Position numbers and translations under genes: made by a program. From Chrysemys picta bellii (lineage: Eukaryota > Chordata > Testudines > Emydidae): 64,000 bases of DNA. How positions within the stretch are numbered: position 1 is the stretch's first letter; each line of letters opens with the position of its first letter. Below the pieces are notes generated by a model. It did not search any database. It had not been told where the DNA came from and saw only the letters and a list, made by a program, of their open reading frames with translations. The stretch covers positions 216,786,394-216,850,393 of the forward strand of contig NC_088792.1 in the NCBI RefSeq assembly GCF_011386835.1, written 5' to 3'. Positions 1-12,600 of this stretch are shown in pieces.

Positions 1-435
1 CATGCATTATGGATGGCCCAAAGTTCCAATACACTGATATGGAGTGAGGCTTCCTGTTTCAACCACAGACTCTGCACCCGCAACAAATCCAGATGCGTCC
101 TCCAACCCAGAAGGGAAGCATTGGTACCACTGACTTGGTCGGAGAAGGCATGCATTGCATGGGGATTCCCACCAGTGTAGGAAATATAGAACTGGTGGAG
201 GGAGGCAAACCAACCTGTCCAACTATCATGCAGGGCAGGGTAGTAAATCGTCCTAAGCCACATCTGAAGGGGGTGCAAGATGGTGAACTGGACCACTTGC
301 ATGCAAGAGGACACATGGCCCAACACATTCAGACACATGCAAATTGTCATGTACAGCTGAAATTGAAGACTGAGGCAGAGCTGTTGAATAGCCTGGAAGT
401 GGTTGGTCAGCAAAACACTCTCTACCTCGTGCAGT

Positions 436-1062
436 CTAACAGGGCCCCAGTGAATAAGACTTTACTGTGTTTAAAGTGAGTCCCAGATGGTTGAGGAAAT
501 GCAACGTGGTGTCAATGTGGGCGAGAACCTCCACTCTGGAGTTGTCAAGGTACAGGATGATGTGGATTCCCTTCCTCCTGAGATATGCCATGACCACCAC
601 CATGAATTTCGTGAAGACTCGGGGGCAGAAGAGAGGCCGAATGGGAGAACCATATACTGAAAGTGGCGTTCTCCTATCACAAAATGCATAAACTTCCTGT
701 GGCTCTGTAGAATGGCCATATGAAAGTCCTGAAGGTCCAGGATAGCAAACCTGTCGTTCTGAGACAGCAAGGGGAAGATAGCTGATAGAGTGACCATGTG
801 AAATATCATGTACTTGATGAATTTGTTGAGGTCGGCAAAGGTCAAGAATAGGTCTCATCCTGCCCTTGGATTTTGGTATCAGGTAGTACTGGGAGTAAAA
901 GCCGTGGTCCTGGTATTCTGGTGTAACCTCCTCTACTGCTTCCAACTTCAACAGAGAGTTGACCTGATCAATGAGCAGTGTCTTGTGAGGGGGGTCCCAG
1001 AAGACGGATGGAGAAGGGGGGTGGAAAGGGGGCATGGAGACTAACTGGACTGCGTAGCCCAA
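436..1062 (-). pseudogene. DIRS reverse transcriptase remnant
   Basis: An open stretch of 208 codons contains PPHKTLLIDQVNSLL, VTPEYQDHGFYSQYYLIPKS and KGRMRPILDL, then the polymerase core ending in HIILYLDN. The first two are typical of DIRS/Ngaro RT upstream of the palm. The YLDD box reads YLDN here, so the second catalytic Asp is changed. The middle section shifts frame relative to the family (CRPQQIHQVHD is read where LNKFIKY is expected, and that is present in another frame). Non-functional. Confidence 0.75.
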
Positions 1063-2867
1063 TCTGACAGTGTCTAGGGCACAGCTGTCGGAAGTAATCC
1101 AGTTCCAAGCATTGTAAAAGTGGGCCTGCTTGTCCCCAAAGGGATGGGGGCCTGGAGGGGTTGGAATAACGACTGAACCAATGCTCTGGACAAAGGAGTT
1201 AAAATGGGTGCTTGGCCTGGGCCGAGGGAGGGTGTGAGCACTGGCTGAAGCTCAAGCCCAACTGCTTCCTCTTGGGGGGATCTAACTCGCTTTATAGGGT
1301 AGTCCCGTTGTTTCAGGGGAGAAAAGTTGCATAAAGGAATGCTGCGGGCACTGCTGTTGCACCCCATACCATGGGCAGCATCAGTCCCGGTGGAAACTGT
1401 GGTACTGGAGTGCCCAAATTCACTGACATCAAAGGTGGTAAGAGCCGCCATGGGAGCACTTTCAGCATGGAATGTGACTGTGCTGACATGATGGGATGTG
1501 ATGTGGTGCAAGAGTTGAATTAGGCCAGATGGGCCCACTCAGCCAATTAGGCTGCAAACACAGGAGCTTTAAGATGGAGGCAGCTAATTGGAGAGAAGCT
1601 CACCTGCGAAGGACAGATGGGGCTTCTACAAAGGACAGGAAATTGGAAGCAGAGGGGGCGCAGGGAGAAGTCTGCAGTCACTGCCTGGGAGAAGGGAGGA
1701 GGAAGAGAGTGTCTTCAGAAAACAAACTGATGGATGTAACTGCTAGAATGGGCATCGGCCTGACTGAGCTAATCCCCAGAACCTCCAGGAGGAGCACCGT
1801 CCAGAAGTGAGTAGAGCAAACTCGTCACAGCCAAAGACGACCCTGGTGCCAAAGTCCCCCACACTGATTTTGATACCAGCTCCATCTCCACCCCGGGAAG
1901 GGGAGCATCTGAATGCAGTGTCAACAGACAGAGCAGTTCAGAGGCTCGCTCCATAACAGGGGTCATATGTGGTGCAGCCCTGGGAAAGTCCTGGACCTAC
2001 AGCGAGGCTGGGACCAAAAGGCAGAGGAGGCCTGTGGTTGCCTGGTATGCCAATGACACTGGCATCTTCCTTGTCAGTACTGGACACAACAGATGCCCAA
2101 AGACTAGAACCAGAGTCAATGATACAAGGTTTTTGCCATTCCCACTCAGTACCAGGGAGGGGTCAGAGGTAGCCACACCATCCCACACACCATTCCACGC
2201 TTTTCCTAGGGGAGGCAAAGGAGTCACCCGTGACCTGGAGCGGTCCTGACTGGTCTTACGAGACCTCTTCCTCAGTGCCTATGAAGGAGAATGGCTCCTC
2301 AGTCTCTTCGGCAAGGCACCTACCCGGGAAAGAGAGGCAACGGTGCCCGAGGGCAATCCTCAGCCTAAAGAGGGCCTCAGTACTGGATCAGATAGCCTGA
2401 CCTGTTCAAGCAGGTGCTGTTTGAGATGAAGGTGCCGTGCCACCTGAATCCACTTTTTAAATGACTTACAAATCAAAAGCGCTCTTTAAGGTGGGCCTCC
2501 CTGAGACAAAGCAAGCACCATGTGTGGGAGATCGCTGTTGGGGATCATCCCATCACACAAAACACAGTGTTTAAACCCTGGTGGGGGCATCACTGGGGAA
2601 CACTAACTATCAACTATATTATATAGTTTATTAACACTATATAATAAACTAGGCTAAGACGAAATGCGAGGTTGTAAGACTACAATCACACAGAGCTCTG
2701 ACTCCAGGGTGGTAAGAAGGAACTGAGGGGGATCAGGGTGGCACTGCCTCATATAGCGAGGGGAAGGGCCACCTCCCCGAGGCACGAGCATGCCCCTCTA
2801 CAGGTACCGTTAGTCAAAAGGCTCCAGCTCCGGTGTGCTAGAGGCATTCACACCTAAGTGGAATACA

Positions 2868-3564
2868 CAGGGCCGGCTCTGGCTTTTTTGCCACCCCAAG
2901 CAAAAAAGGGGCAGCTAGAGTGGCGAAGCAACAACAAAAAAAAACAGGGTGCAAACTTTCAGTGCCACTTATTTGGTGGCTCGTGGCTGCCTCCCCCAGC
3001 TGTGCTGGTGAGCCTCTGGGCAGGTGGCAGCTGCACTCTGGCTAGCAGGACTCCCTGCGCTGCAGACATGCCCTGGGCAGCGGAGTGTGCGCCCCAGCTA
3101 GTGGGGGGAGAGAGAGAAGGGGGGGGCGGCCAGGGTTTCCTTCAACCGGGGTGCTCTCCACTCGGCCCCTCCTGCCATGCCGCCTGCCGGGAGGGCTCTG
3201 TGCCTCTCCCGCCTGCAGGTGAATAGAAAGTCGTCGGTCGGCGGAGAGGGAAGGACGCAGGCTGCCGGGCTTGCTGCAGAAACTGGCACCGGCTGGGGCA
3301 GACGGAGCGTGCAGCCTGCTCCCAGCAGGGCGCTCCCCTCTTCCGTGCCGCCGCCCCCTACAGTGGCGCACTGACAGTCGTCGGCGAAACAAAACAAAAA
3401 ACAAAAAAGCCAGGGCGCAGGGTGGCCAGAGTGGCGAACCAAAAAAAAGTGGCGAACCAAAAAAAAGGGCGGCCGTGCCACCCTAGGATAGGACGGAATG
3501 CTGCCCCCTAGAATCTGCCGCCCCAAGCATGAGCTTGCTCGGCTGGTGCCTAGAGCTGGCCCTA
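2868..3564. mobile_element. hAT MITE with intact 8-bp TSD
   Basis: The ends are CAGGGCCGGCTCTGGC and, on the other strand, TAGGGCCAGCTCTAGG. They are flanked by the perfect 8-bp duplication GGAATACA (2860-2867 and 3565-3572), the signature of hAT integration. The GC-rich interior has no transposase. ORFs of 100-140 codons inside it are artefacts of GC content. Confidence 0.85.
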
Positions 3565-3594
3565 GGAATACACCTGCCTCTACTCGAAGAAGAA

Positions 3595-4082
3595 AATATT
3601 ATTGTTATATACAGCACTAGTCTTTTGGTAGACAGCCCTAAAATAATTTGTCCTCAGGAGACAATTCCAACACTAAAAATAAAATCATTTCAAAAGCCAG
3701 TTAAGATTGCTATGTGACAACAGTATATTTACTTATATAATTTACAAAACTCAAGCACTTAAAAGCAAATAAATGAATAATTAAGGCGATAAAAGATTCG
3801 TATTACTTTTTTTCCCCCAGAAGCTCTAGCACCTCTACTGTTTGCAGTATGCTTCAGAAGTTCTGCAAGGAGAAAGACATCATGCTAGAGAAGTTCCTTT
3901 TCTTTGTCCCAGGAAATTCAATCCAGGTTTTAACTGAGTTATAAATTGTTTAAAATTGCCATTTCCCTTTTCTTGCATGCGTTCGTTGGGAAAATTTTGG
4001 CAGCATGCCAAAACAATAACTGAAAATAAACATTCTGGCTACCACTGCAGCACCAGCACCACCACCACACATTGAACTGCAT
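3595..4082. other. AT-rich intron, nothing recognised
   Basis: This AT-rich intronic DNA between DIRS copy A and a small MITE shows no coding or repeat signal that I can support. Confidence 0.5.
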
Positions 4083-4238
4083 TAGTCTACACTGCAATTA
4101 AAATGCTCTGGGACCCCGTGAAAGGGAAGGTCCCAGGGCTCAGGCTCCAACCCGAGCCTGAATGTCTATACCACAATTAAACAGCCCCTTTCCCCAAGTC
4201 AGCTGGCAGTTTTTAATTGTAGTGTAAACATACCCCTA
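4083..4238. mobile_element. small foldback MITE
   Basis: The left end TCTACACTGCAATTAAA and the right end TTTAATTGTAGTGTAAACA are imperfect inverted repeats around about 110 bp of non-coding DNA. The TCTACACT core resembles the Harbinger-type ends elsewhere in the window. No clear TSD is seen. Confidence 0.55.
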
Positions 4239-4241
4239 GGG

Positions 4242-4530
4242 CAGTGGTTTACAAACTTTTTTTCTGGCGACCCAATTGAAGAAAATTGTTGATGCCCTCG
4301 AACCAATGGAGCTGGGGATGAAGGTTTTGGGGTGTAGGAGGGGCTCAGGACTGGGGCAGAGTGTTGGGGTGCGGGGGGAGGGCTGCCGGGTGGGGCCAGG
4401 GATGAGGGGTTTGGGATGCAGGAGGTGGTTCTGGGTTTTGGGGAGACGGCTCAGTCCAGGAGGGGGTCAGGGCTCTGGCCTGGGGGTGCAGGCTCTGGGT
4501 TGGGGCCTGGGATGAGGGGAATTAGGTGTG
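4242..4530 (+). repeat. hAT-like end with G-rich minisatellite-like body
   Basis: The sequence begins with CAGTGGTTTACAAACTTTTT, like a hAT terminus. It continues as degenerate repeats of a unit near GGGTGCAGGCTCTGGGTTGGGG. The same unit in opposite orientation forms 35.5-36.2 kb. The right terminus is not recognisable, so the copy is probably truncated. Confidence 0.55.
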
Positions 4531-4574
4531 CCATCAGACACTACCCATTGTTATAAGGGTCTCATTCACAGTTA

Positions 4575-4694
4575 GGGTAACCAGATGTCCCGATTTTATA
4601 AGGACAATCACGATTTTTGGGTCTTTTTCTTGTATAGGCTCCTATTACCCCGCACCCCCTGTCCCTATTTTTCACACTTGCTGTCTGGTCACCC
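4575..4694. mobile_element. TA-flanked MITE (Tc1/mariner-like)
   Basis: Inverted ends GGGTAACCAGATG and TCTGGTCACCC lie between TA dinucleotides (4573-4574 and 4695-4696). The element is 120 bp and non-coding. The class is inferred from the TA duplication only. Confidence 0.65.
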
Positions 4695-4879
4695 TATTCA
4701 CAGTCAAAGCGAAAGATGTGATAAAGGTCTATATGGACATCAGTTTAAGAAAAACTGCATGGTTTTTACTATTTTTTTTTTTTTTTACTGTGGGTTATCA
4801 AGAAATCTCACATCTTTTGGAATATCTCCTCTGGGAGAAACATCTTGGCTTGAAAGCAGTCTAGAACTGCTCAGATAAA

Positions 4880-5900
4880 AGTGATCCTACATAACCGTTC
4901 CAAGAGAGTAGTTAACAGTGGTTCACATTTATGCGAGAAGGGCATAACAAGTGGGGTCCCTCAGGGATTAGTTTTTGGTCCGGTTCTGTTCAATATCTTC
5001 ATCAATGATTTAGATAATGGCATAGAGAGTACACTAATAAAGTCTGTGGATTATACCAAGCTGGGAGGGGTTGCAAGTGCTTTGGAGGATAGAATTATAA
5101 TTCAAAATGATCTGGACAAACTGGAGAAATGGTCTGAAGGAAATAGGATGAAATGCAATAAGGACAAATGCAAAGTACTCCACTTAGGAAGGAACAATCA
5201 GTTGCACACATACAAAATGGGAAATGACTGCCTAGGAAGGAGTACTGTGGAAAGAGGTCTGGAGGGGTCAGAGTGGACCACAAGCTAACACTGTTGCAAA
5301 AAAAGCAAACATCATTCTGGGATGTATTAGCAGGAGTGTTGTAAGCAAGACACAAGAATTAATTCTTCTGCGCTACTCTGCGCTGATTAGGCCTCAACTG
5401 GAGTATTGTGTCCAGTTCTGGGTGCCACATTTCAGGAAAGATGTGGACAAATTGGAGAAAGTCCAGAGAAGAACAACAAAAATGATTAAAAGTCTAGAAA
5501 ACATGACATATGAGGGAAGATTGAAAAAATTGGGTTTGTTTAGTCTGGAAAAGAGAAGAGTGAGAGGGGACATGATAACAGTTTTCAAGTACATAAAAGG
5601 TTGTTACAGGGAGGAGGGAGAAAATTGTTCTTCTTAACCTCTGAAGCAATGGGCTTAAATTGCAGCAAGGGAGATTTAAGTTGGACATTAGGAAAAACTT
5701 CCTGTCAGGCTGGTTAAGCACTGGAATAAATTGCCTAGGGAGGCTGTGGAATCTCCATCATTGGATGTTTTTCAGAGCAGGGTAGACAAACACTTGTCAG
5801 GGATGATCTAGATAATACTTAGTCCTGCCATGAGTGCAGGGGACTGGATTAGATGACCTCTCGAGGTCCCTTCCGGTCCTATGATTCTATGATATAGATC
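4880..5900 (+). mobile_element. CR1 LINE, 3' part with RT remnant
   Basis: The plus strand encodes the downstream part of a CR1 reverse transcriptase: TSGVPQGLVFGPVLFNIFIN, DLDKLEKWSEGNRMKCNKDK and KVLHLGRNN. The metal-binding FADD box reads VDYTK, so it is dead. Further downstream come EYCVQFWVPHF and the conserved tail. It ends with the CR1 3' UTR signature GGTCCCTTCCGGTCCTATG and the ATTCTATGAT repeat at about 5880-5894. The 5' part is missing, as is usual for CR1 insertions. Confidence 0.88.
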
Positions 5901-6333
5901 TTAGAGAAGATTTCTCTCAGTTAATTATCAGTGCCAGAGACTGTAGGAGGTTGCACATGAAGTGAATCACAGAAAACGGATGGTCCAGAGACCTGGCCTG
6001 AATTAGGGTATCATATGTCCCGCAACAGTCCCTTCTTTAAGCCCTGTCTCAACTTTTTCTCCAAAAGGAGGCATTTATCCCATTTGCTCTTGCTGACTTG
6101 ATCAGTTGGCAACAGCAAACACAACAAATATCCACTTTTGTCAAAAAAGTGGGATGCGGTGTGGAGGGGATGAGCAAGATGCCAGCCCCTTGAAGGGGGG
6201 AGGCAGGACTTGGGGGGAGCAGCGTTCCAGCATGTGGGGCCCCCACAGGATTCCAGCAACAACGGGGGGGAGGATGCAGCTTGGGCAAGCGGCTGGGGGT
6301 GTCCCGTTTTCTCTTTGGGAAATATGGTCACCT
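5901..6333. other. unassigned repeat-like sequence
   Basis: This contains a segment near GGTATCATATGTCCCGCAAC that resembles part of a widespread reptile repeat, plus a GC-rich stretch at 6180-6300. No boundaries or coding content can be supported. Confidence 0.3.
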
Positions 6334-6710
6334 GTAGCAGGGTGATCACCCGTTCTGGCCTGGAAAGGGTTAAAGCCAGCCCTGGGAGAGGGTTGGGTCT
6401 ATGGGAAGCGGCTAGGCTGATGGGGAAGGCAGCCACATCAGGTTGCAGCTGGCCGTATAAAAGGCCAGTGAGCCCAGAGCTTAGGAGACTCCCTCTCTAG
6501 CTTTTGAGAGGGAAGGACCTAGTTGCCTGGGAGCTGAGCAGGGACCTGAGGTAGGGCAGCGCTGGGGGAAAGGCAAGAGGGGCTGGGGAGCTCCAGCCTG
6601 ACAACCCCCCAAGGCTGCAGGGCCTTGTGCAGGGTCTAAACCAGGTACTGGGGTTGCAAAGGGACAGCCTGGGTCTAGGCAATGGCAGCAGGTCCTACCT
6701 CCCCCTTGCC
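6334..6710 (+). mobile_element. probable LTR (solo or partial)
   Basis: The segment starts TGTAGCAGGGTGATC and ends near CCCCTTGCCA. It contains a good TATA box (CCGTATAAAAGGCC, about 6452-6465) followed by a GC-rich leader, the layout of an LTR promoter. No matching flank duplication is found, so the right border is approximate. No gag, pol or env sequence is adjacent. Confidence 0.5.
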
Positions 6711-8100
6711 AATTATGAGTTCCAACTCTTTGTCAAGGGTACAGCTTCCCTTACTAACGACAACCAATTCACAAGGTTCAAATGACATAATTCAGATTTT
6801 GCAAAGATTACATTTAATGTTAAATACAATAAGCAAGTTTTATAGAGCTTTAACAGCTTTCCTAGAAATATAAGAGTATTGGAGGGTGGGAGAGTGCTAT
6901 CTGTTGTTTTATCGTTTTAAATCAGCTGGGAATAAGAGTATTATTGTATAGTTGAGGATATTTGCTTTGTGATCATTTTAAATAACTGCACCTTAGTTAA
7001 ATTGCCACAAGTAAATAGAGAACAAATCAGTCTATTTACTTTTTCCTCAGCAGTATATTGTATATGGTTTTAATTTGTTTAAGTATATTGTTAAATTTGG
7101 AAATTTCATTTAATTACTCAGATGACAACAGCCGGAATGCCAATAATTTATTGGCAGAGGATCTCCTAGTAAGTAACATTAAATGCAGAAAAGACTATTT
7201 AGTCACAAATTTCTTCAGAACAAAACATTAAGCAAAGTACATCCTCACAACTCAGCGCTTCTGCATTCTTTAATATTCTGTACATGCACTATTAAGGACA
7301 TTATTCATTCCATAAAATGTAAGAATCTTCTCTCATTTCTTAAGAAAGTGGATATTGTCCTAATTCAGGAAATATAATTACACCTCCGTACATGATAAAC
7401 TGAAACAAAGATTAGACGGGACAAGTACTTGTTGCATCTTACACTAGTCACACGTGGGTAGCTATAATAATGCATGACCAACTTATCCTTAATGGTTAGT
7501 TCAGTCACTGCAGTTGAGAAAGGACATTATCTGTTTCTGAGAACTGTTTGGCAATAAATTTAATATCTAGTATGTACACATATATACATATGAAAACAAC
7601 AACAACAACAAGAGTAAGAGTTTTAGCTACATCATAGAGAAAAGAGGATCTTAGAAATATTATGGAAGCAGCAGCAGCAAGATTTGGAACAGTTTGCATA
7701 TGTATGGCAAGAGTGAGTCAAAATGACACCTAGTTGTGTGCCTGTGTGACAAGGATAGCAATGTTTGTCAATAGTGACAGAAAAAGGGAGGGAAGTAGAA
7801 AAAGGTGAGATGAAAACTGAGAAATTCAGCTGTAACTATGTTAAATTTTAATGAACTGTAAAATATCCTGGAGGAGATGGTTACACAATAACATTGAAAT
7901 ACAGGGTTGAATAGAGGAAGATAATTCAGAAGTGGAGACAGAGATTTGGGAGTCATTGGCAGAAAGATAGTACTTGAAACCCTGTTTGGGAAGATCACCT
8001 TGAGGAAGGGTGTAGAAATAGGTATGGGCCTATGATATCCTCTCTGTGGACCAATCACTAAAAGGGGGATGAGACACAACCTTGCCATCATGTTTCAATA
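6711..8100. other. AT-rich intron with a short (CAA)n run
   Basis: No gene or transposon was recognised. A short CAACAACAACAA run occurs near 7596-7611. Confidence 0.45.
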
Positions 8101-8850
8101 ATATATGCTAACAGCATAAAGGTTGAAACTCAGGAATCCTGAATTCTGCTCTGAGCTCTGGACAGAAGTGTTTTCTAGTGGTTAGACCCTTCTGCTCCTG
8201 TTTCCTCCAGCCTGACATTTTCTGCCCTTGTATCCATCTGTCTCTGTCCACCATGTTCTTTCCCCTATTACACCTTTCCCCATTCAGTTCCTGTCCCTTC
8301 CCCTCCCAGCATCCTGTCCTGTTCCCCCTTTTCCTATCCCCACACCTAGCTTTGTAATCCCGTGACAGTCTGTATTTGTCCCTCCCTCCCATTTTGCTAC
8401 TCATCTGTCTGCATTCCAGTCAGGCTATATCAATGTCCTTTATATTGTCTAGGTGCCAGCAGAGCACTGAAAACATAAGAGTCTCACTGCTCTCACTTCT
8501 GTGCCTGGTGCCACAGCAGCATCCACTCTGCTCGACCCCCCTCCCCTCTGCCCCACCTCTTCCCGCCCCCTCTCCCAAGCGCACCACGTCCCACTCCTCC
8601 CCCTCCCTGCCAAAGCCGACCTGCATGCTGTGAAACAGCTATGCGTGGCGGGTGGGACTCGGGAGGCACTGGGAGAGAAGGGGAGGAGTGATCAGCGGAG
8701 CCGCCAGTGGGGGAGAGGGGCAGGGGGCGAGGGAGGGGAGGGGGCAGCTTGGTTCCTGGTGTGTGCTGAGCACATGCTAATTTTTCTCCGTGGGTGCTCC
8801 AGAGCTGGAGCACCCTATGCTGCCCCATACTAGAGTGCACAGTGAGTTCT
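8101..8850. repeat. SINE-like fragment and C-rich low-complexity DNA
   Basis: Around 8120-8200 the sequence carries CTAGTGGTTAGACCC and TCAGGAATCCTGAATTCTG, pieces typical of a tRNA-derived SINE. From 8200 to 8620 it is C/T-rich with degenerate units such as TGTCCCTTCCCCTCCC. A GC-rich tail runs to 8750. ORFs over this stretch reflect composition bias. Confidence 0.4.
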
Positions 8851-9441
8851 GCAGGAGTGGAGTGTGCCCCTTGTTATTCGCACTGAGCTCTTTGGGGGTG
8901 GAGCATGCTTGGAGACTTTTACTGTCAGCCTCGAAAAAATGTTCAAATGGCATTTTCAGTGGCTTGTAATTCAGCCAAATGTGGGTGGATTTTCACAGGA
9001 ACAGCAAAAAGGCCAGAGCAACCTCCTTGCAAATGTCAAATCTCTAATCCAAAGGATGGAGGTTCTAGAATTTCTCAGTGAAATCGTTGTATGATTTTAA
9101 CATTGGCAAAACAATGGAATTTTTTCCTAACCTCATCCCCGGTAACAGATGTACCACCCTTGCTGAAACTTTGCAAAAAACTCCAGACAGAGGCAGCCGC
9201 CTGGCATGGAACATTTCAGCCCATAAAATTAAAGTCTGAAAAGTTATAAGCAACTGAAAAATGGTCTTGAATGAAAAGTGTTAGTCAAACTTTACTATAG
9301 GAATTGCTGCCAACTCTGCCTATAATAAGGCCACATCTAAAGAAATTAATTAAATCAGGACTATGTTACAAATAGCATTCTCTTCTATCCAATTTTTCCA
9401 CATCTTAAAAATAATTTAAATAAAATAATATCATATACAAC
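8851..9441. other. intron, nothing recognised
   Basis: Intronic sequence just downstream of the last supported CCDC178 exon. I see no repeat boundary or coding signal. Confidence 0.4.
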
Positions 9442-9625
9442 CTTGTACCGGATTTTTTCTCTAATTATTTTTTCTTCTAATTCCTCCAGTTTTATTTTTC
9501 CTTCACCATAAGCTATTTCAATATTATATAGCTCTTTATTCACTTTTCTTATTTGCTCTTCAATTTTACGGGTGTTTTTGCATATAATCTGCAGTTCTGA
9601 CTGATACGTTATTTTTCTTCTTGAA
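9442..9625 (-). CDS. CCDC178: CCDC178 exon (most downstream one found)
   Basis: This 184-base exon has acceptor TTTTAACAG|TTCAAG. One base completes the Ser codon begun at 19.2 kb. The product is [20 protein letters not shown], then [20 protein letters not shown] and [20 protein letters not shown], which fits the middle of CCDC178 (ELEEKI block). The donor I chose is TACAAG|GTTGTA. An alternative is GTT|GTATAT three bases further. No further exon was recognised between here and position 1. Confidence 0.82.
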
Positions 9626-12600
9626 CTGTTAAAATAAAACAAAACCTTAGAATTATCTTACAAGAGATGCATGCTTGCAAAAGTAGAAAATTAAAAGAAA
9701 AAAATCATTGTTGAATAAGTAAAACTAAAACATTTTAAAATCTTAGGGCAGGTCTCCACTAACCCCCCAATTCGAACTAAGGTACGCAACTTCAGCTACG
9801 TGAATACCGTAGCTGAAGTTCGAAGTACCTTAGTTCGAACCTACCTCTGTCCAGACGCGGCAGGCAGGCTCCCCCGTCGACTTCGCGGTACTCCTCTCGC
9901 CGAGCTGGAGTACCGCAGTCGACGGCGAGCACTTCCGGGTTCGACTTATCTCGTCCAGACAAGACGTGATAAGTCGAACTCAGAAATTCCATTTGCTTGC
10001 CACCAAACTACCGGGTAGTGTAGACCTACCCTTACTTACAAACTAAAGTCAGTATTTTATGAACCACTTAGTTGATGCTGGATATACCAGGTACATCTTC
10101 CAAATGCATACTTCCATTTTGCTGCAAAATATACTGTATCTTGTATGCCCAGATAGTTTATTGATTTCAGGAAGTCATATATTCATACTACAGATATCCA
10201 GAAAACAATAAAATCTACATCTGTAATATAGATAATCAAAAAATACATTAAAAGAAAGTTGCATAATAAAGTACTCAAGTCAACAAATGCCAAAGTTAAG
10301 GTTGCCCACACAACCTTAACTCAGCTGCCTCATGATAATGGACCAAATCTTGGGCCACACACAGGCTACTTAGCACCACACCATTGACACAAAGCAGACA
10401 TACAGCTGATGGATCCACTTCCCTATGGCTTTCCCTCCTTCAGCAATCCTTGGTGACAGAGCCATTAGAGATCACTTATATACAGTGTGCAAGAAAAAAC
10501 ATTAACAAGGAACAAATTTAGTTAAAGTGAACCTGAAATGCTATTGGTTAGACTAAATCAGACCCAGTGGCATAGACCAGAACCAATCAAATCAAAGGAA
10601 TACGATGGACATGTCAACATTTTATTTTCCTTTGACTAATGAAAGATGGTCTATATTGGTATAACTTAACACTTTTTAGCTGCTTTTAACAGAAAAGTGG
10701 GATTAATGAGGAACCTTTCACTGAGCAACCAAAGGCAGCATCAGTTGAACCAAAACATCAAACCTCTGTCATCTAAGGGTATGTCTACACTACGAAATTA
10801 GGTCGATTTTATAGAAGTCAATTTTTAGAAATCGATTTTGTACAGTCGATTGCGTATTTCCACACTAAGCGCATTAATTCGGTGGAGTGCATCCTCACTA
10901 CCGTGGCTAGCATCAACGTACGGAGCAGTGCACTGTGGGTAGCTATCCCACAGTTCCCGCAGTCTCTGCCACCCATTGGAATTCTGGGTTAAGCTCCCAA
11001 TGCCTGATGGGGCAAATACATTGTCAAAGGTGGTTTTGGGTACATGTCGTTAGTCGCCCCTCCCTCCGTGAAAGCAACGGCAGACAATCATTTCTTGCCA
11101 GACACCAGGGCAATTAGAAGAGCATAGCAAGGTGCGCTGCGCATCAGAGAGGCTTTTAAAACCTGTTTCATGACTGGCCAGGCTTCGGTGTGACAGTTGT
11201 GTGTGTTTCTCCTTTCTGCAAACCCGCCCCCTTTGTTGATTTTAATTCCCTGTAAGCCAACCACCCTTCCGACTTCGAAATAAAGTAACTATTGTTTTGA
11301 AACCATGCATTCTTTCTTTATTAATTTTTTTTAAATGAGATAACGGACAAGGTAGCACAGGTGGGGTGAGGGAGGAGGGAAGGACAAGGCCACATTGCTT
11401 ATTGTAGCCACACTAAAAATCAAACTGTTTGAATGACAGCCTTCTGTTGCTTGGGCCATCCTCTGCAATGGAGTGGCTGGGTGCCCAGAGCCTCCCGCCC
11501 TGCATTCTTGGGCGTCTGGGTGAGGAGGCTGTGGAACATGGCGAGGAGGGTAGGCGGTTATACAGTGGATGCAGGCAGGGGTCTGTACTCTTGTTGGCTT
11601 TCCTACAACTCCAACAGACGCTTGATCATGTCCGTTTGCCCCCCCAACAGATGCTTCATCATGTCCGTTTGCTCCCCCATTAGTCTTAGCATCACATCCT
11701 GCCTCCACTCTTCACACTCACTTAATTCTTTCCTAGCCTCTGTCACTGAATGCCTCCATGCATTAAGCTGTGCCCTATCAATGCAGGAGGACTGCATGAG
11801 CTCGGAAATCATGTCATCACAAGTGCATTTTTTTCACCTTCTGATCTGTGATAACCTCAGGGACGGAGATGATAGGGGGAGCGTAGAAACATTCTATGCT
11901 CTATGATTCTGGGGGGAGTGCATGGTCACCTGTGCTGCTGAGTTCGCCACGCTGACCAAGCAGGAAATGAAATTCAAAAGTTCCCGGGGCTTTTCCTGTG
12001 TACCTGGCTAGTGCATCGGAGTTCAAAGCGCTGTCCAGAGCGGTCACAATGGAGAACTCTGGGATAGCTCCCAGAGGCCAATATTGTCGATTTGCGTCTG
12101 CACTACCCCAAATTCGACCCAGCAAAGTTGATTTTAGCACTATTCCTCTCGCCAGGGAGGAGTCAATTTTAAGAGCCCTTCAGGTCGACAGAACGGGGTT
12201 GGTTTTGTGGACGCATTCATTTTTAAATCGACCTAACACGGTTAAATTCGACCTAACCCTGTAGTGTAGACCAGGCCTAAGAAAAATACTGTATATACCC
12301 TATAGAGGAACATACTGTAGCTCTGCATGTTTAAAGCTACAAAACTTCTGACTCAGCCCAGAAGTGACCATACCCCTAGTACAATTAGAGGCAAGACTGA
12401 CACTTTCAATAATAGGCTCCATAAATACAGACTTTACTAGAGCTAAAAACAAGAAACAGTAACTTACCTTACAGTAAGTGTGGTTCTTCATGTGTTGTCC
12501 ATTCATATTCCACTCTTGGTGATCATGCGCCCCACAAATTTGAGATCAGAATATTTGGGCCCATAGTGACTGTTGGAGACATGTATGCACCAAATCTACT

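Larger units (their letters stand above)
1..3594 (-). mobile_element. DIRS-type retrotransposon copy A, cut by the window start
   Basis: This is the coding remnant of a tyrosine-recombinase retrotransposon read on the minus strand. In coding order it has a terminal region (2700-3594), a gag-like region (about 1070-2600), reverse transcriptase (436-1062) and the start of RNase H (1-430). It closely resembles the copy at 61.3-64.0 kb. A hAT MITE (2868-3564) is inserted in the terminal region: the bases on either side, ending AAGTGGAATACA and resuming with CCTGCCTCTACTCG, rejoin into the DIRS end. Frames are interrupted, so the copy is dead. Confidence 0.75.

Noticed and set aside
3042..3526. 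Overlapping 120-142-codon ORFs in GC-rich DNA
   Set aside because: They sit entirely inside the MITE bounded by the GGAATACA duplications, and frames are open on both strands because of composition.
7596..7611. Functional repeat
   Set aside because: A very short CAA run with nothing else around it.
8493..8840. GC-rich ORFs as a possible exon or CpG island gene
   Set aside because: Low-complexity C-rich DNA with frames open on both strands. No splice sites in phase and no recognisable protein.
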